DNA of 64,000 bases from Streptomyces albogriseolus (GTDB lineage: Bacteria > Actinomycetota > Actinomycetes > Streptomycetales > Streptomycetaceae): the NCBI GenBank assembly GCA_014650475.1, contig BMVA01000006.1, positions 1-64,000 of the forward strand, read 5' to 3'. The notes below the pieces were generated by a model. It made no database searches, was not told the DNA's origin, and saw only the letters and a program-made list of their open reading frames with translations. Positions 24,084 to 33,095 of the stretch are shown here, in pieces. A program made the translations under genes and the position numbers. Within the stretch, counting starts at the first letter, position 1. Every line of letters begins with the position of its first letter.

Positions 24084-24260
24084 GTGCGGATCACGCCCCT
24101 GAACCCCGAGGATCCGTCCGTGCTGGGCGACTTCGAACTTCTGGGACGGATCGGGCACGGCGGCATGGGGCAGGTCTTCCTCGGCGAGTCGTTGGGCGGC
24201 GCGCCGGCCGCGGTGAAGGTGATCAAGCCGTCGGTCGTTCTGCCCGAAGCACCGCAGGAT
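24084..24260 (+). pseudogene. Ser/Thr protein kinase, N-terminal remnant
   Basis: From the GTG at 24084 the frame reads VRITPLNPEDPSVLGDFELL, then LGRIGHGGMGQVFLGE (glycine-rich loop) and APAAVKVIKPSVV (ATP-binding Lys). This is the standard start of an actinobacterial PknB-like kinase. Similarity stops after about 55 residues, before the helix C, HRD and DFG motifs, and the continuing frame is Pro/Arg/Thr-rich and unrelated. The gene was therefore cut and cannot make an active kinase. Confidence 0.7.
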
Positions 24261-25360
24261 GCCCGTCTCGCTCTCACCGTGAGTCGTCGTCACCGGTCCC
24301 CTCACCTCGCCACCCGCACCACACCCGGCCATCACTCACAACTCACTGCAAAGGCACGCACCGTAACTTTCGCGCCACTTGGTGCCACTTCGCCCGTACC
24401 GGGGACGAGCGTCCGCCCTCCCCCGTACAGCCCCCGCCTGTACACGCCCTCATGCCAGGACTCCGCCCCCGCCGACCTGCCTATCGGCGGGGACCTGCAC
24501 GTTCATCCCGTGCCTCTTCCGCTTGCCGGAGCAGAAGGGTCGGCCCGCGACCATGCAATGGATCGGCCGAACGTGCCCTCCAGGAGCGGCACACCTCGTC
24601 GTCGCGGTGCGGGCGACATCGGCCAAGGGCTGGCTGTGCGGGCGACAGAGCGACCAGTAGGTCGATTCCGCGGAGCAGTGTGGGCATTCACGCCCCGCTG
24701 GACACCCACCGCCGCCGCCACTCCCAGCACCACGGCCGGTACCGCCCACGGCCACCGCATCACGCCTCCACCAACGACGGGGACGGGCTCACGCGGCACC
24801 AAGCTCACATGGCCCGCCGGTCCGACCAGCACTATGAGCCGCCGCTCACGCCAATGGGCGTCCCTCCAAAACAAGTCCGCGTCCGACGGCGACACCTCGA
24901 CCACGGGGCGTCCGTGCTGATCATGTGAGGCCGGGAAGGGCAAGGGGCCTGGTTCGGTCCCGGGCTGCCCGTCGGAGACCGGAGGCGAGAGTGCGGGCGC
25001 CGGGCAGGCGGAGATGCCGTCGGACCATTCAGCTGGTTTCCGCTGCGCTCTTCGAGATGCACGACGAATGGAGCGCCTCCCCTCGCCCCCGAAGGCGATA
25101 TGGGGGACATTTACCGTAAACTCTCTTTTAGTTCCTCCGCACTACCCAACGCACCCACATGCACCGCCAGTTGATCACCCGCACCATGACGAGGGATACT
25201 GCCTGGCGGGTGCGTGTTCCCGGCCGAGTGGCGCTCGCTGCAATATCCTCCCGCACGGGCCACTCGAAGCCCATATACCCAACGATTACTGGGCAGTTGA
25301 CCTCAGGGTTTCGTGGTAGCGTCCTCGCTCAGAGGGACAGTGCAACCTGAAAGGGAAATC
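24261..25360. other. degenerate stretch without a confident gene
   Basis: About 1.1 kb following the kinase remnant. Frames are open in several phases, but none shows a family, a good ribosome binding site and coding bias together. One weak minus-strand candidate (24503-24943) is listed separately. At 25297 and 25317 are TTGACC and TAGCGT, a possible promoter for the gene at 25361, although the 14-base spacing is short. Confidence 0.5.
24503..24943 (-). CDS. doubtful small membrane protein
   Basis: An open frame of up to 146 residues with a believable core: SDADLFWRDAHWRERRLIVL near residue 20, then a single hydrophobic segment WAVPAVVLGVAAAVGV near residue 70. The first codon would be TTG with no ribosome binding site, and the C-terminal half is Arg/Pro/Ser-rich like noncoding sequence. 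It may be a remnant of a small membrane protein gene. Confidence 0.25.
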   Translation of the reverse strand: MPFPASHDQHGRPVVEVSPSDADLFWRDAHWRERRLIVLVGPAGHVSLVPREPVPVVGGGVMRWPWAVPAVVLGVAAAVGVQRGVNAHTAPRNRPTGRSVARTASPWPMSPAPRRRGVPLLEGTFGRSIAWSRADPSAPASGRGTG

Positions 25361-25969
25361 GTGAACACGGAGAAGATCGCCGCTCGCCGCCTCTCGCTGG
25401 AAGAGGTGACGAAACTCGGCGTGAAGGACAGGCTCTTCGTTTCCGCCGACACGGAAGAACTCAAACTTCCCGACTGCTATGTCCCTGCTTTTCTGACCAA
25501 GCCCGGTGAGCATTTCGAGGGCGGCTCGATCACGGCGAGGACCGTATTCCAGGAAGAGGTCTCCTGCCTTCCCGACGACGAGAACGAAGCCGGGATCTAC
25601 GTGGCCGACGAGAGCGGTCCGGTGACCATCGAGGTCCTCCAGTCCGCCGGTGTCGTGCTGGACCTGGCACTCTTCGTCCCCGGTGGGGACAAGGGGTCCC
25701 TCACGGCCCTTTACGCCGCGGTCCGACAGGCGTTCGGCGCCGACGTCGTGCAGATCTGGCGCCAGGGCCTCAAGGCGGTTCCCGACGTGAAGGTCGACAT
25801 CTTCGAGGAGCAGATCCCCCGGGGCCGCAAGGCGAGCGACAGCCCCAAGCGTGACCGTCGCGCCATCGACACCTACCCCACCCGTGCGGACTTCATCGAG
25901 TTCTCCACGGGGTGGAAGCCGGTCGTTGAGATTCACAAGCCGGTAGTCGACGACACCCCGACCATCTGA
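25361..25969 (+). CDS. hypothetical protein, 202 aa
   Basis: Family not recognised. The protein begins VNTEKIAARRLSLEEVTKLG and is a soluble, acidic, mixed alpha/beta protein with no signal peptide or membrane segment. Residues 60-110 contain PGEHFEGGSITARTVF and DDENEAGIYVADESG; residues 120-160 look like a globular domain (LALFVPGGDKGSLTALY). The GTG start has AAGGGA five bases upstream. Codon use is ordinary for the genome, in contrast to the decayed DNA on either side. A 17-bp perfect hairpin lies 118 bases after the stop. Confidence 0.7.
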   Translation: MNTEKIAARRLSLEEVTKLGVKDRLFVSADTEELKLPDCYVPAFLTKPGEHFEGGSITARTVFQEEVSCLPDDENEAGIYVADESGPVTIEVLQSAGVVLDLALFVPGGDKGSLTALYAAVRQAFGADVVQIWRQGLKAVPDVKVDIFEEQIPRGRKASDSPKRDRRAIDTYPTRADFIEFSTGWKPVVEIHKPVVDDTPTI

Positions 25970-26086
25970 GGCGGCGCCACCTCTCGTCCCGCCCGACCGG
26001 AATCCAAGCCTGAAGTCGTTCTGCGAGAGCCCACAGGGCTTCAGTGCCGGTTGCGATCTCATGAGGTACGAGCAACGAGCAACGAC

Positions 26087-26124
26087 CGAGGGCCGCACTC
26101 CCCGCGCGGGGAGTGCGGCCCTCG
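26087..26124. terminator. very strong hairpin, probable bidirectional terminator
   Basis: CGAGGGCCGCACTCCCC pairs with its exact complement over 17 bp around the loop GCGC. It lies between the convergent genes ending at 25969 and 26249. There is no T run, as is common in Streptomyces. Confidence 0.7.
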
Positions 26125-26248
26125 GCGCATGGGGTGACAAGGGCCAAGCCGCCGCGCGGCACGGTGATGAGCTCCACGGCGGGGCCCTTCCGGCGTGACA
26201 TCCGTCCGAGACCCCACCGCTTCGGCCGGCCGTCGGCGTCCCGGACCG

Positions 26249-26386
26249 TCACCCCCAGGGGCCGACGGCCCCGTAGAGGTCGATTCCCGCCTGCACGGTG
26301 CGCAGCGTCCAGTAGGTGGCCGTCATGACACCCGCCACGATGACGCAGCCCGAGCGGAACGTGCGCCACCCCTTCTTCTCGCGCAT
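26249..26386 (-). CDS. small single-span membrane protein, 45 aa
   Basis: Begins MREKKGWRTFRSGCVIVAGV and is a basic N-terminus followed by one hydrophobic segment (CVIVAGVMTATYWTL). The ATG at 26386 has AAGGGAAAGG upstream with good spacing, which decides this start; the frame continues upstream to 26509 (MTDEALVLHQECRRE) without a comparable site. Function unknown. Small size keeps confidence modest. Confidence 0.45.
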   Translation of the reverse strand: MREKKGWRTFRSGCVIVAGVMTATYWTLRTVQAGIDLYGAVGPWG

Positions 26387-26519
26387 ATGTGACCTTTCCC
26401 TTCGACATTCCTGGTGGAGGACCAGGGCCTCGTCCGTCATCTCAGGACCCGGGTGCTCGAGATGGGGAACCGCCGAGGAGTCGTACCGCGGCGATATCCA
26501 TGAGATCACAGGGGATGTG

Positions 26520-26903
26520 TTACCCGAAATGGCGTAACACGACGGGGGTGACCATCAGATAAGCCGCTGAATTAATGACGTACGGTCGGGTCTGGATTTG
26601 GTCGAACCGGCGGCCCGTCTCGGCAGTGAGTATGTCGGAAATACTTACGGCGGGGCGGCCGAGCATGTCTGTCATTGTGCGCCGTTGGCGCTCGGTGAGG
26701 GAGACGGTGAAAATCACTGCGTCGGCGTCGGCCTGGTCACGGGCCGACGCCACCTCGCGAACTTTCCCGTAGGTCAGCGGGGTTCTCGAGGAGTAGGGCG
26801 GACTCAGCTTCCGGGCCCCACCGTCCGAGACGCCCTGGCGTTGCACGATCCGCGCGACGACCCGAGCGCCGTGCGCTGCCAGTGCTGTGGCCGCCGACGC
26901 CAT
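26520..26903 (-). CDS. HflX-like N-terminal domain fragment
   Basis: A 127-residue frame. HGARVVARIVQRQGVSDGGA, then PLTYGKVREVASA and DADAVIFTVSLTERQRRTM resemble the N-terminal substrate domain of HflX-type GTPases, where a protein of about 450 residues would continue into a G domain. The frame ends at RHFG with no P-loop, so this is either a small stand-alone domain protein or, more likely, a remnant. AGGAGG lies 13 bases before the ATG at 26903, a little far. It meets the septum-formation fragment head to head near 26880-26905, which looks like a recombination joint. Confidence 0.45.
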   Translation of the reverse strand: MASAATALAAHGARVVARIVQRQGVSDGGARKLSPPYSSRTPLTYGKVREVASARDQADADAVIFTVSLTERQRRTMTDMLGRPAVSISDILTAETGRRFDQIQTRPYVINSAAYLMVTPVVLRHFG

Positions 26904-27152
26904 GAGGTGTCGAAGTCCTCCTGCTTCGCGGAGCTCGGCACGGGCCCCTACCCGGGCGAGAAGGCCACCCGGGAGAAGACCGAGGCCGCCTGCCGCGCCG
27001 CCCATGACACTGCCCCCGCGGCCAGGCTCTCCGAGGCGGGCCAGGCCGGAGACTACTGGTACATGTGGTCGAACTTTGGCGCGTGGACGCAGGGCGGAGG
27101 TCACATCAGCTGCTACGTCGTCACCACCAGGGGCACCGCCCCCAGCAGGTGA
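26880..27152 (+). pseudogene. septum-formation-family protein, C-terminal remnant
   Basis: The plus frame reads CCGRRRHEVSKSSCFAELG, then GPYPGEKATREKTEAACR, YWYMWSNFGAWTQGGGHISC and a stop. This matches the end of actinobacterial Septum_form-domain membrane proteins, in which two Cys and the PYPGE motif are conserved. No start codon with a binding site and no membrane segment lie upstream, so the N-terminal half is missing. Confidence 0.5.
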
Positions 27153-27269
27153 CGAAGTCCGTGACCAGGCCGGTCCGGAGCGGCGGGGCCACCCGGCCAC
27201 CCGGCCACCCGGGACAGCCTCCACTTCTGTTCACCGGTCGCGGCGTCGCCGGCGGCCACCCTCCTGCCA

Positions 27270-28128
27270 CCGGCGAGCTCGAAGGCGGGCTCTCCGCGGG
27301 CGCGTACACGGCGACCGTCGCCGCGACCATCGGCAGCCTCGGAGGCGCCTCGCCGGCGACCGTGCCCGCGGCCGTGGCGACCATGATGGTCGACGTCGCC
27401 TTCATCAGTCAGCTCCAGCTCCGCCTGGTCTACGACGTCTCCGTCCTCTACCGGTGCCGATCGACGTGCACGACCCCGAGGACCTGTGGAAGCTGATCCG
27501 TGTGGCCTTCACGATCAAGAGCGGGGAAGCGGCCAACAAGACCGTGGTCAAGGCGGTCTCGATGGTGGTGCGGCCGCTGGTCAAGAAGTTCTACTCGGGG
27601 TCGGTGCTCACCGCCGGCAAAGCGCTGCCGGTCGTCGGGAAGCACCTCCTGCAGCGCAACGTCATCAAAATCGGCATCCCTCTGATCGGCGTCCCCCTCG
27701 CCGTCCTGCTGAACCGCTACACCACCCTCGTGGCCGGCCGGCACGCGCGGGCCGTGTTCCGGAACGAGGCGCGGATCATCGAACTGGCCGAGAGCCTGAG
27801 CGAGCGCAGTCGGCACCCGGAGCTGATGCTCTGGGTCGCCTGGCTCGTCCTCCGGGCGCACACCAAGCCCGCGATCGCCGACGACGAGGCGCTGCTGATG
27901 CGCCATCTGGTCAGGGCCGTCCGTGAGCGCCACGGCGTGGCCGACGAACGACTCGCCCAGGTCGTCGACATCGACCCGGCGGACGTGTGGAAGCGGGTTG
28001 CCGACGAGACGGGCGACCTCAGCGACGTGCTCGACGCCGCCGAACGTGTGGCCACCGTGGACGGTGACCTCGACTCCCGCGAAAAGGCGATTCTCGCGGA
28101 GCTGCGAGAGCGGTGTCGCCGGGGCTGA
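27270..28128 (+). pseudogene. EcsC-like helical membrane-associated protein, frameshifted and N-truncated
   Basis: Two frames join into one family sequence. The first part reads GLSAGAYTATVAATIGSLGG and MMVDVAFISQLQLRLVYDVS, ending at VLY (27451). The second, one frame over, resumes VPIDVHDPEDLWKLIRVAF and runs 220 residues to the stop at 28128, with a TerB-like helical end (EALLMRHLVRAVRERHG, VATVDGDLDSREKAILAEL). One base is missing around 27452-27454 (TACCGGTG; an extra G restores the frame). The N-terminus also lacks a start. Genuine decay or a sequencing error at the G run are both possible. Confidence 0.65.
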
Positions 28129-28162
28129 CCCCGTCCGCACGGCAACACCCGCCGCAGGGCGT

Positions 28163-28198
28163 CGGAGCGGTGACCGCGCTCGCGCGGTCACCGCTCCG
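28163..28198. terminator. strong hairpin after the EcsC-like gene
   Basis: CGGAGCGGTGACCGCG pairs perfectly over 16 bp with its complement around the loop CTCG, 35 bases after the stop at 28128. Confidence 0.7.
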
Positions 28199-28406
28199 AG
28201 CCCACGCGTGACGCTCTGTCTGCCCAGTCGACGTGTCCTCTCCACCGCCACGCCCCGAACCGGTCGGTGGGCGCGCAGGAGACGTGCATCCTCAGACGGA
28301 CAGCGGAACGCCCGTACCGGCCCGGACGGTGATCGAACTGTGCACGCTCGACGGGATCACGGGCCTCCGGGATCACCGGGATCAGCCGGGCGGCATCCGG
28401 ATGCGG

Positions 28407-28994
28407 TCACCGCCAGGCGGTCGCCTCGGTGCCGTGAATGCAGTAGTACTCGTACGTGCCGGCGCCGCCGGCCTTCGGGACCGCACAGGCGCTGACCTCG
28501 AACTCGTCGTCGCCCACGTGCACCATCGGGGTGTACTGGTCGTCGCCGTAGTTGATCTCGGCGGCGCGTTTGGTTCCGCCGGACACCTCGACCGTGACCA
28601 AGTCACCCTTGCCGCCGTGCTCGATCTTCGCCCACACCGCCTGGCATTCCTCGCTGTAGCGAAGCTGGAGGACAGCGGGGTTGCCAGTGGCCGGCTTGAA
28701 TGTGCGCGCATCCTCGTCGCAGCCCTGACGGCCGGGGTTCTTGCCCTCACACGCCTCGCCCGGACAGGTCGGCTCCTCCAGCATCCGGTTCAGAAGGTGT
28801 TCCCCGAGCGGGGACAGGATGGCGGCTGTCAAGGAACTGACGATGGCCACGGAGTACGCCACTTTCGTCGCGTTGCTCAACCGGCGCCGTCCTGCGGGCT
28901 GCTGGGAGTCGAGAGAGTGCGGGGCGGACGCGGAAGGCTGTGCCGAGGGTTCCTGGGGCGTTGCCGTGCTGTCGTCGTTGCTGTTCGTGGTCAT
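28407..28994 (-). CDS. DUF2690-family membrane-anchored protein
   Basis: A 195-residue protein. The first 55 residues are low complexity (Ser/Thr/Pro/Gln); one membrane segment follows (VAYSVAIVSSLTAAILS near residue 60); the extracellular part has TCPGEACEGKNPGRQGC, then LRYSEECQAVWAKIEHG and DEFEVSACAVPKAG, the Cys-containing pattern of DUF2690 (PF10901). In many Streptomyces proteins this domain is attached to an HTH or kinase-like part; here it stands alone with a membrane anchor. Function unknown. The binding site before the ATG (AGGCGG) is weak. Confidence 0.8.
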   Translation of the reverse strand: MTTNSNDDSTATPQEPSAQPSASAPHSLDSQQPAGRRRLSNATKVAYSVAIVSSLTAAILSPLGEHLLNRMLEEPTCPGEACEGKNPGRQGCDEDARTFKPATGNPAVLQLRYSEECQAVWAKIEHGGKGDLVTVEVSGGTKRAAEINYGDDQYTPMVHVGDDEFEVSACAVPKAGGAGTYEYYCIHGTEATAWR

Positions 28995-29321
28995 GAGAAC
29001 CGCCTGGTGCTGTGACTGGGAAAGGCAGAACCCGCCCCGCGGGAGCACGGGGAGCGGCGCACACCGGAAGGCACGGGCTGCATGCCCGGCTCATGTCGTC
29101 GGTGGTCGTGTGCCTCATGTACCGAGCAACGACATTCGCCCCACCCGGGCAACGGGCGCGCGGGAACAGCAGGAGGGCGCGCGGAGGCGCGCGAAGACCC
29201 TGATGGAGCCTCGGCCGTGATCACGCCGAACAGGCAAGGATGTCAGCCTTCCCAGATACGCTGACGCACGATGTTGCGTCCGCGGCGGGTGCGTACCGAC
29301 CGCAGACGGAAGCCGCCCTTC
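28995..29321. other. intergenic, no gene seen
   Basis: Sequence between the DUF2690 gene and the truncated kinase, upstream of the former and downstream of the latter. It includes what should have been the rest of the kinase gene, but no kinase motif can be found in any frame. Confidence 0.45.
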
Positions 29322-29681
29322 CTACCGCATCCGCAAGGCGCGGTCCGAGGAGTTCGGGCGCCGGTGCCAGGGGTTCCGGACAGCGGTCGCACTCGCCGCA
29401 CCACGGCAGCAGACGTTCTCGGTGACCGCAGCGTCGTACACGGTGGTGATGTTGGCGTGGTGCAGGCGGGCGGTTGCCTTGGCCTCCCGCTCGAACCGGG
29501 CCAGAGCGGTGGGGCGCCAGTCGGGCAGGGCCAGCAGGTCCGAGGCGACGGTCTTGACAGCCACCGGACGCTCCAGATCCACGTCCGTGCCTTCCCAGAC
29601 GTGCCCCATCGCACCTCGGCCGAGCACCCGGTCCAGCCGGTACCTGCCGCGCAGGACCTTGCCCGCGGCGAACTGCTCCAC
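29322..29681 (-). pseudogene. Ser/Thr protein kinase, N-terminal remnant
   Basis: From a GTG with GAGGGAA well placed upstream, the frame reads YRLDRVLGRGAMGHVWEG (glycine loop), LERPVAVKTVASDLL (catalytic Lys), ARFEREAKATARLHHANITT (helix C Glu) and VYDAAVTENVCC, where similarity ends. The last 30 residues (RGAASATAVRNPWHRRPNSS) are unrelated and a stop follows. The HRD and DFG segments are absent, so catalysis is impossible. The intact start region suggests a fairly recent truncation. Confidence 0.7.
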
Positions 29682-29761
29682 TGTTCACTTCCCTCGGTAC
29701 TCCCCGTGGCAGTGCCGGGGCGATTCGGCCGCGGGAAATCCCCCCTCTCAGCCCCACCCGT

Positions 29762-29816
29762 TGTCACAGGCAAGCGCTATTCTCGCTGAGCGCTTGTGAC
29801 ACGTGTGTCGTACGAC
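29762..29816. promoter_or_regulatory. promoter/operator region with nested inverted repeats
   Basis: TGTCAC (29762) and AAGCGCT (29772) are mirrored by AGCGCTT (29789) and GTGACA (29796). A TAnnnT hexamer, TATTCT at 29778, lies in the loop. ACACGTGT (29799) and GTCGTACGAC (29807) are further perfect palindromes. The block ends just before the GTG of the receptor-like gene and probably binds a dimeric regulator. Confidence 0.5.
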
Positions 29817-29824
29817 AACGGGGG

Positions 29825-32755
29825 GTGTCCATGCACGGCCGGGACCAGATGTTCCCGCAGGACTGTCCGGGAGGCCACCAGGGCATGTCGACGGGGGCGG
29901 GGATCGACGTCCAGCGGCAACTGGAGTCGCTCATCCAGGACTTCCGCGCGGGCGACCCCCCGATGCCGGTGATCGTGCTGCACGCGGAGGACGCGGCCGA
30001 CGACGACCGCGTGACGGAACTCGTCGACGAGCTGCGCGAAGGACAGCAGAGCCACGGCACGCGTCTGGCCGTCGCGCCCACCGAGCCGCCGCAGGAGGAC
30101 CCGGACCTGGACCCCACCGCCCAGGCCGTGCGGCTTCTGCGCGACCTGGGCGACAGCCGGAAGTGGGGCGACCGTTCCGCCTCCTACCGCCCCTACTCCT
30201 TCCCCCGGCTGGGACTGGTCCGCGCCCTTCAGGACGCCACCGACGACCCGGACATGGACGCGCACTGGCCGACCGCCCCGGCAGGCACTCCGGACGGCAA
30301 CGCCCAGCGCGAACAGGCCCAGACCCAGCTGCTCCGCATCCTCGCCCGGCAGCGCTGGCGGCCTCGCAGGCCCGCGCGCCGCAATCGTCAGGCGCTGCTG
30401 AACGACGTGCAGCAGTTCCTCCCCGCGGGTGTCCTGGGCGCGCTCACCTCCCTGTTGACCCGCCCCGAGTGGTACGTCGCCGTCCTCGCGGGCATCGGTC
30501 TGATGATCCTGCTGGCCGCGCTGAACCACGTGCCCGGGCGCGCACCACTCTTCTTATGGCTGCGCAGGGAGAGCCGCTGGTTCCTGACCACGACGTTCCT
30601 CCAGTCCGCGGCCCGTCGGCAGTCGACCAGCGTGCGGCTGCTGCGGCCCGTCCGTTCCTGGCGCGCCATCGCCGCCCGCGCCTACGACGTCGCAGAGGCC
30701 ATGCGCGAGGGCGGCGTCTTCCCCCTCCAGCTGTACGTGCTGGCGCTCTTCGAGGACCTGCGGGACAACCACCGGCGCGCGAGCTGGGACCTGCGCGGCC
30801 TGAAGCGGACGCGGCCGCCGGTGCTGATCCTGCGCCAGGTGAGCCGGGAGAACGGCGGCATCGAGCTGATCAAGGCGGTCAGCGACGTCCGCAGCCGCCG
30901 AAGCGAACTGGACCCCCTGCTGATCGTGGCCGGCGTGGCGGCGGCCGACGCACCCCTGCTCGACCGGGGCGCCGACACCGGTGCGCCCCCCGCCGGGACC
31001 GACTCCCGTTCCCCGCTGCTCTCCAGCCCCGCCCGCCTGCAGCAACGGCTGCGGCACTGGTACGACGAATGGGCCGGGAACCTGCGCGCCGACCAGTCCC
31101 CGAGCCGGACGAACGCCCTGCCCTGGGTGCTGCGCATATCCCTCCCCCACGAGGAGCTGGTCCAGCTGCGGCAGGCGGACTGGCGGTGCGTGCGGGCCCG
31201 GCACCGTCCGCCCGTGGCCCGGATCGTGTGGTCGGCGTACAGCCTGGCGCTGGTCCTCGCGCTGGCGGCCACCGTCGGTGTCGTACACGCCCGTGACCTG
31301 CACCGCACGTACTGTTCGGCGGGTCTGCTGACCGCCGACCGCGACACCGAGCTGCGCCCGGCGCCGGGCGGCGGCACGGAGTGCGTCGGCATATCGACGG
31401 GCGACGTGCGGTTCGGTTCCCACCTGAAGGGCGGGTCCGACTCGGAGGGCGGACGGCTGCGCGAGCTGGAGAAGCTGGTGCACGCCGAGAACGCCAAGGT
31501 GCTGCGCGAGAATCCCCGCGCCTACGTCACGGTGGTGTACGCGGGCCCGCTGAGTTCGGCCACGGTGGACCCGTCCCTGGTCAAGGGCGCGGAGGAGCTG
31601 GCCGGCGTCTACCTCGCCCAGCGGGTGGTGAACGAGAACTACCGCGTCAAGCTACGCGTGTTGCTCGCCAACGGCGGTGCGGACATGGGACACCAGCGCT
31701 TCACCGCCGACGCGATCGCGCGGTACGCCGAGCGCGATCCGACGGTCGTCGGTGTCGTCGGCTTCGGCCGCGACCTGCAGAGCAGCCCCGACGTGACGCG
31801 GCGGCTGCAGGCGGCGGGCCTGCCCATCGTCTCCGGCACCAACTCGGCGACGTATCTGCCGAAGGACTTCTCCAACTGGTTCAGCCTCGCGGCCCCGGAC
31901 GAGCACCAGGCGGAGGCGCTCGGTCTGGTCGCCCAGCAGCTCCGCGGCAAGGGCGCGGCCCCGTACGCCCTCGTCCTGGCCCGCGACACCAAGGCGTCGC
32001 AGGACCGCTACACCAGCGAACAGGCGCACTACGGCGGGGTGATGCTGCGTAAGAAGGGCTTCCGGCTGCTGCCCTCGCGGACCTACCGGGTGGCGAACGG
32101 CAAGCCCGAACTCCGGCTGCACGCGGAGAGCATCTGCCGGGGTGAGGACGTCCCGTCGGTCATCTACTTCGCGGGACGCGTCGAGGACATCGGCCCGCTG
32201 ATGACCCAGTTGGGGGTCGAACCGGGCTGCGCGAACCGCGAGATATCGATTCTCACCGGGGACGACCTGAGCAAGGCCAAGTTCTCCGGCACGGGCGGCC
32301 GGGACGGCGTGGCCCCGCGCATCACGCTGTACCACGCGGCGCTGGCGGAACTGCGGGAGGCGGCGTCCGGGACCGCCTTCTACCAGGACGCGGCCCAGCA
32401 CCTCCCCTGGCTCGAGCCGGGCGAGGCGACCTACGACGCCCCCGGCTTCGCCAGCGGCCAGACGGCCCTCGCCCACGACGCCACGCGCGCGCTGTACTGG
32501 GCGGCGAGCCTCGGCGACGTACGCCAGAGCCGTGCGGCGACCTGGGTCAATCTCAGGGGCGTCAAGCTGGAGGGCATGGCCACCGGCACGATCGACTTCA
32601 CCGACGCGCCGCTGTACGGCGAACGCCACGGCCACAGCATCGTCCTCGCCCGCGTCCGTAGGACGCCGGAGGGGCTGTCGAGGGCGGAGGTGCTGTGCAG
32701 CAGGCCGGCGGGCACCACGAAGCCGCTTGATGTGAAGGAGTGCTCGATCAAGTGA
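29825..32755 (+). CDS. two-span membrane protein with extracellular periplasmic-binding (ANF receptor-like) domain
   Basis: A 976-residue protein. Residues 1-205 are cytoplasmic (VIVLHAEDAADDDRVTELVD). The first hydrophobic segment is near 214-233 (WYVAVLAGIGLMILLAAL), a cytoplasmic helical region follows, and a second segment lies near 467-488 (AYSLALVLALAATVGVVHA). Residues 520-976 resemble a type I periplasmic-binding fold of branched-chain amino acid receptors: VTVVYAGPLSS, AGVYLAQRVVN, VVGVVGFGRDLQSSPDVTRR, GLPIVSGTNSATYLPKD, NWFSLAAPDEHQAEAL, VPSVIYFAGRVEDIGPLM. Such a domain normally belongs to a transporter or receptor; here it may sense an outside ligand and signal inwards. The GTG at 29825 directly follows GGGGG. 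No transporter genes are adjacent. Confidence 0.8.
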   Translation: MSMHGRDQMFPQDCPGGHQGMSTGAGIDVQRQLESLIQDFRAGDPPMPVIVLHAEDAADDDRVTELVDELREGQQSHGTRLAVAPTEPPQEDPDLDPTAQAVRLLRDLGDSRKWGDRSASYRPYSFPRLGLVRALQDATDDPDMDAHWPTAPAGTPDGNAQREQAQTQLLRILARQRWRPRRPARRNRQALLNDVQQFLPAGVLGALTSLLTRPEWYVAVLAGIGLMILLAALNHVPGRAPLFLWLRRESRWFLTTTFLQSAARRQSTSVRLLRPVRSWRAIAARAYDVAEAMREGGVFPLQLYVLALFEDLRDNHRRASWDLRGLKRTRPPVLILRQVSRENGGIELIKAVSDVRSRRSELDPLLIVAGVAAADAPLLDRGADTGAPPAGTDSRSPLLSSPARLQQRLRHWYDEWAGNLRADQSPSRTNALPWVLRISLPHEELVQLRQADWRCVRARHRPPVARIVWSAYSLALVLALAATVGVVHARDLHRTYCSAGLLTADRDTELRPAPGGGTECVGISTGDVRFGSHLKGGSDSEGGRLRELEKLVHAENAKVLRENPRAYVTVVYAGPLSSATVDPSLVKGAEELAGVYLAQRVVNENYRVKLRVLLANGGADMGHQRFTADAIARYAERDPTVVGVVGFGRDLQSSPDVTRRLQAAGLPIVSGTNSATYLPKDFSNWFSLAAPDEHQAEALGLVAQQLRGKGAAPYALVLARDTKASQDRYTSEQAHYGGVMLRKKGFRLLPSRTYRVANGKPELRLHAESICRGEDVPSVIYFAGRVEDIGPLMTQLGVEPGCANREISILTGDDLSKAKFSGTGGRDGVAPRITLYHAALAELREAASGTAFYQDAAQHLPWLEPGEATYDAPGFASGQTALAHDATRALYWAASLGDVRQSRAATWVNLRGVKLEGMATGTIDFTDAPLYGERHGHSIVLARVRRTPEGLSRAEVLCSRPAGTTKPLDVKECSIK

Positions 32756-32771
32756 GCGACCTGCGGGGCGG

Positions 32772-32800
32772 GGCGCCGCACCGGGAGAAGGCGCGGCGCC
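32772..32800 (+). terminator. hairpin after the receptor-like gene
   Basis: GGCGCCGC and GCGGCGCC form an 8-bp stem with a 13-base loop, 16 bases after the stop. The following 280 bases up to 33083 contain nothing recognised. Confidence 0.55.
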
Positions 32801-33083
32801 AGCCCGCCGTTCAGGCGTAGATTCGGGAATCACCTGGTTCGCCACCCCGACGGCCTTGTCGACACGCAGGACCTCTCGGCGTACGGGCGGCGGGCCACAG
32901 TACGAGCCTGCGTCCGCACGTCAGCGTCCATCCCGCATGCATCACCAGTGGAGCGCGACTCCCAGACCAGCGCGCCGGTAGGTGCGGAGCAAGCTTGAGC
33001 TCGTAGATGTCGGCCACGGTCGGCGTGCTCCGAGTGAGGGCACCGAACAGGGCGAAACCCACGTGCTCCCACGTGCGTTGATC

Positions 33084-33089
33084 TACCGT
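33084..33089 (+). promoter_or_regulatory. -10 hexamer TACCGT, leaderless start
   Basis: TACCGT ends exactly six bases before the ATG at 33096, and no ribosome binding site lies between. No -35 was recognised. Confidence 0.5.
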
Positions 33090-33095
33090 GACGGC

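Noticed and set aside
23514-24920. A 468-residue plus-strand protein
   Set aside because: Only the segment 24084-24260 resembles a family; the rest is antisense to the methyltransferase end or low-complexity, so it was called a kinase remnant.
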